A DNA stretch of 8,153 nt from Syntrophorhabdus sp. (GTDB taxonomy: Bacteria; Desulfobacterota; BSN033; UBA1163). Both the position numbers and the translations under genes were made by a program. Under the pieces are notes generated by a model. That model had not been told where the DNA came from. It saw only the letters and a program-made list of their open reading frames with translations, and searched no databases. The DNA lies in contig DYHU01000005.1 of the NCBI GenBank assembly GCA_020724025.1, positions 1-8,153 on the forward strand. Direction: 5' to 3'. Positions 1 through 4,841 of this stretch are shown piece after piece (within the stretch, counting starts at the first letter, position 1; each line of letters opens with the position of its first letter).

Positions 1-52
1 AATTTTCTGGATTCCCGTTTTCACGGGAATGACGACTTTTTACGATTCCATC
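1..52. repeat. Right part of a palindromic MITE-like repeat, cut by the window edge
   Basis: These 52 bases are a perfect reverse complement of positions 6225-6276, the left part of the complete element at 6225-6354. The copy contains the small hairpin ATTCCCGT-TTTC-ACGGGAAT (positions 11-30) and ends in the same terminal motif, GACTTTTTACGATTCCA. The remainder of the element lies to the left of the window. Repeats of the form ATTCCC-N8-GGGAAT are widespread palindromic intergenic repeats in several phyla. The match is seen directly; assigning it to a truncated view of the 130-bp element is inference. Confidence 0.8.
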
Positions 53-55
53 AGT

Positions 56-86
56 ATTCCATTGTTCCATCACTCCATCATTTCAG
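56..86. repeat. Short 8-nt-phased degenerate array (nnTTCCAT)
   Basis: The trinucleotide TCC recurs at 58, 66 and 74, and a degenerate TTC follows at 82, so four units of about 8 nt each run up to the rnhB region. The array starts a few bases after the element at 1-52. It is short and could be chance on its own; it is listed because similar 7-8-nt phasing recurs at other gene borders in this window. Confidence 0.45.
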
Positions 87-103
87 TTGGGAAGCTAAGC
101 TTT

Positions 104-730
104 ATGCTTTTCCCCTCTCTTCACACGCAGCCCATGGACTACTTCGAAAAGCTGTACTATGGTCAGGGCTACCAGCGGATTGCCGGCGTGGATGAGGTGG
201 GAAGAGGCCCTCTCGCCGGACCTGTCTTAGCGGCTGCCGTCATTCTGCCCAGAGAAGGAATTGGGCAGAAACTCTTCGATTCGAAGAAGATCACCTTCAA
301 GAAACGAGAAGAACTTTACAAACACATCTTTGAGAAAGCCCTTGGCGTCGGGCTCGGCGTGGTCCATCAGGAGGAGATCGATCTCCTCAATATCCTCCAG
401 GCAACTTTGAAAGCCATGGTCATGGCCATTGAAAACCTTCCTCTCCCCCCTGATTTCATCCTGATCGATGGCCCTCAGGGTCTCAGCCTACCTGTTGCGC
501 AGAAGCCCATCCGGAAAGGTGACCAGCTCTGCAACTCCATTGCAGCCGCATCCATTGTGGCCAAGGTGACCCGGGACCGTATGATGTTTGAATGCCATCA
601 AAAATACCCCCATTATAATTTTGCCAAACACAAAGGTTACGGGACAAAGGAGCACCGGAAGGCCATTGAAACATTCGGCGTCTGCGAACTCCACCGGAAG
701 TCTTTTCGGGGCGTAAAGGAATATCTTTGA
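104..730 (+). CDS. rnhB: Ribonuclease HII
   Basis: RNase HII is a cytoplasmic nuclease that cuts the RNA strand of RNA-DNA hybrids and starts removal of single ribonucleotides misincorporated in DNA. The 208-aa product has the full type 2 RNase H signature: GVDEVGRG near residues 28-35, LIDG with Asp122, KGD with Asp140, then AASIVAKVTRD and HKGYGTKEH. Asp30, Glu31, Asp122 and Asp140 are the expected metal-binding DEDD set, and the 18-residue spacing of the last two fits the family. Length is normal. The start at 104 has GGGAAG at 89-94, 9 nt upstream. ATG 134 (MDYFEKL...) also fits the family's N-terminus but has no clear ribosome site. An in-frame ATG at 29 lies inside a repeat and is unlikely. 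yraN follows downstream, a frequent pairing. Confidence 0.96.
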   Translation: MLFPSLHTQPMDYFEKLYYGQGYQRIAGVDEVGRGPLAGPVLAAAVILPREGIGQKLFDSKKITFKKREELYKHIFEKALGVGLGVVHQEEIDLLNILQATLKAMVMAIENLPLPPDFILIDGPQGLSLPVAQKPIRKGDQLCNSIAAASIVAKVTRDRMMFECHQKYPHYNFAKHKGYGTKEHRKAIETFGVCELHRKSFRGVKEYL

Positions 731-732
731 TG

Positions 733-847
733 GGGAGATAGGGAGATGGGGAGAGAGATTCAAAATCCGAAGCACATGCCTTTTACAGGCAGAGATTGCG
801 AAGCGCAAAGTGAAGTTCCGCAATCCGCATTCCGAAATCCGAAATCG
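733..847. repeat. Gap between rnhB and yraN with two short phased arrays
   Basis: The 119-base gap starts with three 8-nt units of the form GGGAGAnR (733-740, 741-748, 749-756). It ends with four exact-period 7-nt units of the form CCGnAwT, with CCG at 818, 825, 832 and 839. The two arrays are not complementary to each other. I see no promoter or terminator here. Such low-complexity gaps between genes that are usually tightly coupled suggest repeat expansion or insertion; that last step is inference. Confidence 0.6.
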
Positions 848-849
848 AG

Positions 850-1218
850 ATGATGCAGAAAAAAGAACTGGGCAAAAAGGGCGAAGAGATTGCCCTCCGT
901 TTTTTAAAGAAGAATGGCTATCGCATCCTCCAAAAAAATTATGTCTGCAAGATGGGCGAGGTGGATATCATTGCCAGGGAGAAGGATACCTTTGCCTTCA
1001 TCGAGGTCAAGACGAGACGATCCACCACCTTCGGTCCCCCCCAACTGGCGGTCGATCAAAGAAAACAGGGACAACTCTCCAGGGTGGCTCTCTATTTTCT
1101 GAAAGAGAAGAGGCTTGAAGAGGTGAAGGCCAGGTTCGATGTGGTCGCCATTCTTCTCGGGCCGAAGGGTGAGGAGATCGAACTGATCAAGGATGCCTTC
1201 GATTTAAGATGGATATAG
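850..1218 (+). CDS. yraN: YraN/UPF0102 family endonuclease-like protein
   Basis: This 122-aa protein belongs to the UPF0102 (YraN) family, which has a restriction-endonuclease-like core fold. Its biological substrate is not settled. Visible family motifs are GKKGEEIA near residues 8-15 with Glu12, MGEVDIIA at 35-42 with Asp39, and FIEVKTR at 50-56, giving the D...ExK arrangement (Asp39, Glu52, Lys54) typical of PD-(D/E)XK nucleases. Length is normal for the family. Two adjacent ATG codons (850 and 853) are possible starts and neither has a good ribosome site. It lies 119 bases after rnhB on the same strand, the usual neighbourhood for this family, and converges on hppA. Confidence 0.92.
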   Translation: MMQKKELGKKGEEIALRFLKKNGYRILQKNYVCKMGEVDIIAREKDTFAFIEVKTRRSTTFGPPQLAVDQRKQGQLSRVALYFLKEKRLEEVKARFDVVAILLGPKGEEIELIKDAFDLRWI

Positions 1219-1225
1219 AAAGCTA

Positions 1226-1349
1226 TCAGAGTATCAGGTGATCAGGATATGGGCCTCAGAATACCAGGATATCAGTAAAAAATCTTTTTGGTTCATCCTG
1301 ATTTTCTGATGTCCTGATACCCCGCTACCTGATCCCCTGATATCCTGAT
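1226..1349. repeat. 8-nt-phased inverted array (ATCAG...CTGAT) between convergent genes
   Basis: In the left half CAG occurs at 1227, 1235 and 1243, then at 1257, 1265 and 1273. In the right half CTG occurs at 1298, 1306 and 1314, then at 1329, 1337 and 1345. Each half is therefore three units at 8-nt spacing, one degenerate unit of 14-15 nt, and three more units. The right half is the approximate reverse complement of the left, so the region can fold into one long imperfect hairpin around an AT-rich centre near 1276-1290. It lies between the stop codons of yraN and hppA and could serve as a bidirectional terminator. The phasing and symmetry are seen directly; the role is inference. Confidence 0.75.
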
Positions 1350-1384
1350 GACCCTTCTGAGAACCTACTATCCCCTCTTCGATG

Positions 1385-3865
1385 CTATTTCGTTGCTTCT
1401 TCCTTTGGTATTCTCATCTTGTAGAAAGAACGCCAGACAAAGATCAGCCCGATCATGAAGAGCGGAATGGCGATGTAGGGAGCATAGTTCGTGGAACTGG
1501 AACCGCCTTCCTTCGCATGGACCGCCATCTCGATCGCGATTTCGGTCGCAAGCAGGCCGAACAGGGTCGAGAACTTGATGATGGGGTTGAGGGATACGGA
1601 GGAGGTATCCTTGAAGGGGTCGCCCACCGTATCACCGATGACCGTTGCGGCGTGGAGCGCCGAGCCCTTGTCATTCAGGTCAACTTCAACGATCTTCTTC
1701 GCGTTGTCCCACGCGCCTCCTGTGTTGGCCATGTAAATCGCCTGGAAGAGGCCGAAGCAGGCGATGGAAATCAGATACGCCACGAAGAAGTTGGGGTTGA
1801 GCAGGGCGAAGGCCAGCGTGATCGACATCAGCGCGATGAAGATGTTCCACATACCCTTCTGCGCATACTGGGTGCAGATCCTTACAACCGTCTTGGAATC
1901 CTCGATATCGGCTTCCTTCTTATTCAGGTTCATGTTTCTTTTAATGAACTCGACCGCCCGGTAGGCGCCGGTGGTTACCGCCTGCATAGAAGCGCCGCAA
2001 AACCAGTAAATCACCGCGCCGCCGCAGATCAGGCCGAGAATGATCGGTGCATCGGTCAACTGCACATTCAGCATATTTTTGCTCTGAAGCAAGAGGATGA
2101 TCGAGAAGATCATCGTCGTTGCACCACACACCGCAGTGCCGATGAGCACGGGTTTGGCCGTCGCCTTGAAGGTGTTACCCGCGGAGTCGTTGGCCTCGAG
2201 ATAGTGTTTGCCCTCCTCAAAGTTGGGATCAAAGCCGAAGTTCTTCTTGATGTCATCTTGGATGCCGGGAATCGTTTCGGTCTGCGCCAATTCGAATATG
2301 GACTGGGCGTTGTCCGTGACAGGACCGTAGCTATCCACTGCGATGTTGACCGGGCCCATGCAGAGGAATCCGTAGGCGACCAGACCAAAGGCGAAGATCG
2401 ATGGATAGTTGATCACTTCAGCCGGTATGGAAAGACTGACGAAGTAGGCGATGCCCAGGAGGCCGGCGATCAGCATCCCTTTGTAGAAGGCGCTGAAGTT
2501 ACCGGAAACGATACCGGAGAGAATAGTAAGGGAGGCGCCGCCCTCGCGCGACGCGGTCACAATCTCTTGCACGTGCTTCGACTTGGAACTGGTGAATATC
2601 TTGGTGAACTCGGGGATGAGAACCGCCGCCAGCGTACCGCAGCTGATGATCATGGCAAGTTGCCACCAGACATGGGGCATCGGGGTAAGCACGCCGTCTT
2701 TTAGAACCTGGAGGTCGCTGATCAGCAGGTAGCTCATCAGAAACGAGGTGCTGATGCACAAGGTGGCGGCGATCCAGATCAGTCTCATGAGAGGCTCTTC
2801 GAAATCGATCTCTTTCTTCCCTCTATATTTTACGGAAGAAATACCTTGATTGACAAAATAGGAAAGCCCGGAGCAGAAGTCCATGAGGAAACGCATTGCG
2901 AAAATCCAGACGATGAGTTTGCCCTGGATGGCTTCTTTGACCTCCATGTTGGGGCTCACAACGGCAAGCGTGATGAAAGCGATCAGCGCAACGCCGGTAA
3001 CGCCATAAGTTTCGAAACCGTCCGCCGTAGGGCCAACGCTGTCGCCCGCGTTGTCACCAGTACAGTCGGCAATAACACCAGGATTGCGCGGGTCGTCTTC
3101 CTTTACCTTGAAGACGATTTTCATCAGGTCGGAGCCGATGTCGGCGATCTTCGTGAAGATACCGCCGGCGATACGGAGCGCCGATGCGGCCAAAGACTCA
3201 CCGATGGCGAATCCCAGGAAGCAGTACCCGACGATATCGCGGGGTACGAAGAGCAGAATGATCACCATCATGACCAGTTCAAGGGAAATAAGGAAAAGTC
3301 CCACGCTCATACCGGAGCGAAGGGGAATATTCACCACGTCCCAGGGATTCCCCGCCAGCGAGGCGAAGGCAGTTCGTGCGTTGGCATAAGTGTTGATCCG
3401 GATACCATACCAGGCTACGGTGTAGGAGCCTCCCATTCCGACCACTGAGAAGAGCAGGACCAGCAACAGAGTGGAGATTCCCTCGCCCTTCAGAACCAGA
3501 AAATAGAAGGTCATGGCGGCGGCAATGAACAGGAATAATAAGATAAGGAATTTGCCTTGCTGAATCAGATAGGTGCGGCAGGTCTGAAAGATGGTTTCAG
3601 CCACCTTGAGCATCGATTCATGGGCTCTCAACTTCTTGACCTGGTGGCGAAGAAACAGGCTGATGCCCAGTGTGCCGGCGATGATGCAGGCGCCATAAAA
3701 CAGAAGGTCCCATGGTCTTATATCACCCAACTTGGTGTATGGAGCGCCCTTATGCAAGTCAGGTATGGCGAGGTCTGCCTCGCTCGCAAATACTACGAGC
3801 GGGATGAACAGATATGCAACCACCATCAACAGCATTAGCTTCAGCCTTACATCTTTCAATTTCAT
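1385..3865 (-). CDS. hppA: Membrane-bound ion-translocating pyrophosphatase
   Basis: Membrane pyrophosphatases couple hydrolysis of cytoplasmic PPi to export of H+ and/or Na+ across the inner membrane. The 826-aa product begins with a hydrophobic segment ending VVFASEA (about residues 9-30), which could be a signal peptide, followed by many membrane spans. PPi/Mg-binding motifs are visible: EDDPRNPGVIAD at 256-267, GDNAGDS at 270-276, DSYGPVTDNA at 511-520, NTGGAWDNAKK at 714-724 and GDTVGDPFKDTS at 744-755. The usual GADLVGKVE is changed to GSDLMKIVF (244-252). The usual GNTTxA stretch reads GNTFKATAK (563-571), with Lys567 where potassium-independent enzymes carry Lys. An insert of roughly 30 residues precedes it (about 530-562). 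These point to a divergent subfamily, so ion and K+ dependence cannot be fixed by eye. The start has AGGAGA (3873-3878), 7 nt upstream. Confidence 0.97.
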   Translation of the reverse strand: MKLKDVRLKLMLLMVVAYLFIPLVVFASEADLAIPDLHKGAPYTKLGDIRPWDLLFYGACIIAGTLGISLFLRHQVKKLRAHESMLKVAETIFQTCRTYLIQQGKFLILLFLFIAAAMTFYFLVLKGEGISTLLLVLLFSVVGMGGSYTVAWYGIRINTYANARTAFASLAGNPWDVVNIPLRSGMSVGLFLISLELVMMVIILLFVPRDIVGYCFLGFAIGESLAASALRIAGGIFTKIADIGSDLMKIVFKVKEDDPRNPGVIADCTGDNAGDSVGPTADGFETYGVTGVALIAFITLAVVSPNMEVKEAIQGKLIVWIFAMRFLMDFCSGLSYFVNQGISSVKYRGKKEIDFEEPLMRLIWIAATLCISTSFLMSYLLISDLQVLKDGVLTPMPHVWWQLAMIISCGTLAAVLIPEFTKIFTSSKSKHVQEIVTASREGGASLTILSGIVSGNFSAFYKGMLIAGLLGIAYFVSLSIPAEVINYPSIFAFGLVAYGFLCMGPVNIAVDSYGPVTDNAQSIFELAQTETIPGIQDDIKKNFGFDPNFEEGKHYLEANDSAGNTFKATAKPVLIGTAVCGATTMIFSIILLLQSKNMLNVQLTDAPIILGLICGGAVIYWFCGASMQAVTTGAYRAVEFIKRNMNLNKKEADIEDSKTVVRICTQYAQKGMWNIFIALMSITLAFALLNPNFFVAYLISIACFGLFQAIYMANTGGAWDNAKKIVEVDLNDKGSALHAATVIGDTVGDPFKDTSSVSLNPIIKFSTLFGLLATEIAIEMAVHAKEGGSSSTNYAPYIAIPLFMIGLIFVWRSFYKMRIPKEEATK

Positions 3866-3913
3866 AAAGTTTTCTCCTGAAAAAGTTTTTGGTGTGCCAA
3901 CGTAAACGTATAT

Positions 3914-3942
3914 GATATATGGTGAAGAAACAGGGAAGTCAA
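3914..3942 (-). promoter_or_regulatory. Putative sigma-70-type promoter of hppA
   Basis: On the minus strand a -35 box TTGACT (3937-3942) is followed after 17 bp by a -10-like TATATC (3914-3919). Transcription would begin near 3907 and give a leader of about 40 nt ending in the AGGAGA ribosome site at 3873-3878. The -35 matches the consensus at 5 of 6 bases and the -10 at 4 of 6. This is called by eye only. Confidence 0.55.
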
Positions 3943-4051
3943 GAAATTTTTCACAAGGTTTTCAGACTTCATTTAGAATGGATATAACTATTTGTAATCG
4001 TTGAATAATTTATTTTGATAAGTGAAAAACCCCTTTAAGCCAGACAGATGA
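3943..4051. other. AT-rich spacer with nothing recognised
   Basis: This stretch lies upstream of the hppA promoter and before the first palindromic repeat. It is AT-rich, has no credible reading frame, and shows no repeat or RNA that I recognise. It might hold upstream promoter or binding elements, but none can be supported from one sequence. Confidence 0.5.
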
Positions 4052-4118
4052 GTAGGGGCGATTCATGCCTGAGTGCTGAAACGCTGCACTTCGGCGTGCA
4101 AGCATGAATCGCCCCTAC
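4052..4118. repeat. 67-bp element with perfect 17-bp inverted ends
   Basis: GTAGGGGCGATTCATGC (4052-4068) and its exact reverse complement (4102-4118) flank a 33-nt centre. The centre contains a smaller hairpin, TGCAC (4085-4089) pairing with GTGCA (4096-4100) around TTCGGC. Elements ending in GTAGGGGCG...CGCCCCTAC are a familiar class of small non-autonomous palindromic repeats in bacterial intergenic DNA. No clear target duplication is visible. It has no U-run on either side, so it is a poor intrinsic terminator. Confidence 0.8.
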
Positions 4119-4140
4119 AGAATGCGGTCGTTCTAAATAG

Positions 4141-4270
4141 AGTCTGTTTATAAAGTCGGTTAATCAGTCATGCCGGACTTGATCCAGCATCCAGAGACCT
4201 TGAAAAGACTGGATTCCGGCTTTCGCCGGAATGACCACTTTTTATGACACCGGTAATTTATGGACAGACA
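4141..4270. mobile_element. 130-bp MITE-like element with 8-bp target duplication
   Basis: The element is flanked by the direct repeat CTAAATAG at 4133-4140 and 4271-4278, the expected target site duplication. Its ends, AGTCTGTTTATAAA and the reverse complement of TTTATGGACAGACA, match at 11 of 14 positions. Inside, a GTCATGCC...CCAG half (from 4168) faces CTGGATTCC...GGAATGAC (4209-4234), with a small hairpin in the latter. There is no coding capacity, so movement would need a transposase supplied from elsewhere. Its architecture and length match the element at 6225-6354, although the terminal sequences differ. The target duplication is the strongest support. Confidence 0.75.
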
Positions 4271-4276
4271 CTAAAT

Positions 4277-4352
4277 AGTCATATAGTCTCATGGTCCTGC
4301 AGTCTTAAAGTAATTTGACCAATTGACTATCTGACTAACGACTATAAGACAA
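4277..4352. repeat. 8-nt-phased inverted array (AGTC...GACT)
   Basis: AGTC or a one-base variant starts at 4277, 4285, 4293, 4301 and 4309, an exact 8-nt period. The phase continues with GAC at 4317, 4325 and 4333, then 4340 and 4348, so the motif switches to its reverse complement at the centre without losing register except for one 7-nt step. The array can fold back as a long imperfect hairpin. The 130-bp element at 4141-4270 is inserted at its left edge, since the right copy of the target duplication overlaps the first unit. Confidence 0.75.
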
Positions 4353-4378
4353 ATAATGTGGCCAAAATAATGTGGCCG
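4351..4378. repeat. Tandem duplication, 14-bp unit
   Basis: AAATAATGTGGCC occurs at 4351-4363 and again at 4365-4377, one extra A apart, giving two 14-bp units. It ends three bases before the -35 box at 4381. It might be a paired binding site or a replication-slippage product, and the sequence does not tell which. Confidence 0.7.
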
Positions 4379-4380
4379 AT

Positions 4381-4416
4381 TTGACAATTTCAGATTCTTT
4401 TGTAAGAATATAGAAT
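4381..4416 (+). promoter_or_regulatory. Putative promoter of the TPP-riboswitch leader
   Basis: A perfect -35 box, TTGACA, lies at 4381-4386. After 17 bp comes AAGAAT (4404-4409) preceded by TGT, which fits an extended -10. An alternative -10, TAGAAT (4411-4416), would leave a spacer of 24 bp, too long. Start of transcription is expected near 4416, just before the riboswitch. Its position directly upstream of a recognisable RNA element raises confidence. Confidence 0.6.
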
Positions 4417-4423
4417 AAGATTG

Positions 4424-4520
4424 TGCTAGGGGAGCTCATTTGGGCTGAGAGTCCTTGCCCCTTTAAGGGAAGCAGGGAGACCCTCTGAACCTGTTCGGGT
4501 AATTCCAGCGAAGGGAAGCG
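4424..4520 (+). promoter_or_regulatory. TPP riboswitch (THI element)
   Basis: The conserved core of the thiamine pyrophosphate aptamer is present: GGGGAGC near 4429-4435, GCTGAGA at 4444-4450, ACCCTCTGAACCTG around 4480-4493, and TAATTCCAGCG followed by AAGGGAAGC, ending at 4519. Short GCT (4425-4427) and AGC (4517-4519) segments can close helix P1. Family knowledge: TPP binding stabilises P1 and represses thiamine genes. The gene it would control is thiDN at 4842, and probably cytX beyond. The AAGCGGTAA at its 3' end (4516-4524) may also act as an antiterminator strand (see terminator entry). Confidence 0.95.
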
Positions 4521-4533
4521 GTAAAAAATGGAC

Positions 4534-4579
4534 AAAGCCGTAATACCATTCATTGGAATTACGGCTTTTTATTTTATTA
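4534..4579 (+). terminator. Intrinsic terminator of the riboswitch leader
   Basis: AAAGCCGTAAT (4534-4544) pairs perfectly with ATTACGGCTTT (4558-4568), an 11-bp stem with a further CCA/TGG pairing in the loop, followed by a U-rich tract starting TTTTTATTTTATT. The riboswitch end AAGCGGTAA (4516-4524) is complementary to the terminator's right arm TTACGGCTT (4560-4567 region) with one mismatch. Without TPP this strand could pair there and block termination; with TPP it would be held in P1 and the terminator would form. The stem is seen directly; the switching model is inference. Confidence 0.88.
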
Positions 4580-4585
4580 TTAAGG

Positions 4586-4765
4586 GTCTCAAAATAGTCC
4601 ATACATTGATGCTGTCGACACAAAGATTCATAACCCCACCTAACCTCCCCTTACCTCAAGGGGAGGGATATCCCCCCTCTTAGCTTAAGAGGGGGGAAGG
4701 GGGAGTTACTTCTATCGATTGCAGCCCTGAGTTAATTGCAAGGGGTATCCATACTATTATGAGAC
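4586..4765. mobile_element. 180-bp repeat element with 13-bp terminal inverted repeats
   Basis: GTCTCAAAATAGT (4586-4598) and the reverse complement of 4753-4765 match at 12 of 13 positions. Inside are two strong hairpins: CCTCCCCTT/AAGGGGAGG (4644-4652 with 4658-4666) and an 11-bp C-run stem (4672-4682 with 4686-4696). It separates the riboswitch terminator from thiDN. No convincing target duplication is visible, so the call as a mobile element is tentative. The GC-rich hairpins resemble the many CCCTCCCC-type palindromic repeats seen between bacterial genes. They lack U-runs but might still impede transcription into thiDN. Confidence 0.5.
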
Positions 4766-4841
4766 TGTTAATTAGATGCAGTTATCGTCGGCTTCAGCAA
4801 GAGAGGTCGATGCTACAGGACGATGAATGGAGGAGAATGAG

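Noticed and set aside
29..103. N-terminal extension of rnhB from ATG 29
   Set aside because: These codons lie in the palindromic repeat and the octamer array and do not match the family N-terminus.
810..1118. Alternative frame overlapping yraN
   Set aside because: The yraN frame shows the conserved family motifs; this frame shows none and starts in a repeat array.
1382..2704. Long plus-strand reading frame of 440 codons opposite hppA
   Set aside because: It is antisense to a clear membrane pyrophosphatase and rich in charged residues as expected from the complement of hydrophobic codons. No family resemblance and no ribosome site.
2846..3448. Plus-strand reading frame of 200 codons opposite hppA
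   Set aside because: Same antisense shadow effect; no recognisable domain.
4335..4623. Two minus-strand frames across the riboswitch
   Set aside because: They read the complement of a structured RNA and terminator and have no homology-like features.
4528..4683. 51-codon plus-strand frame starting just after the riboswitch, with AGGGAAG 9 nt upstream
   Set aside because: It runs through the terminator hairpin and into the palindromic repeat; the apparent ribosome site is the conserved riboswitch 3' end. More likely an accident than a leader peptide.
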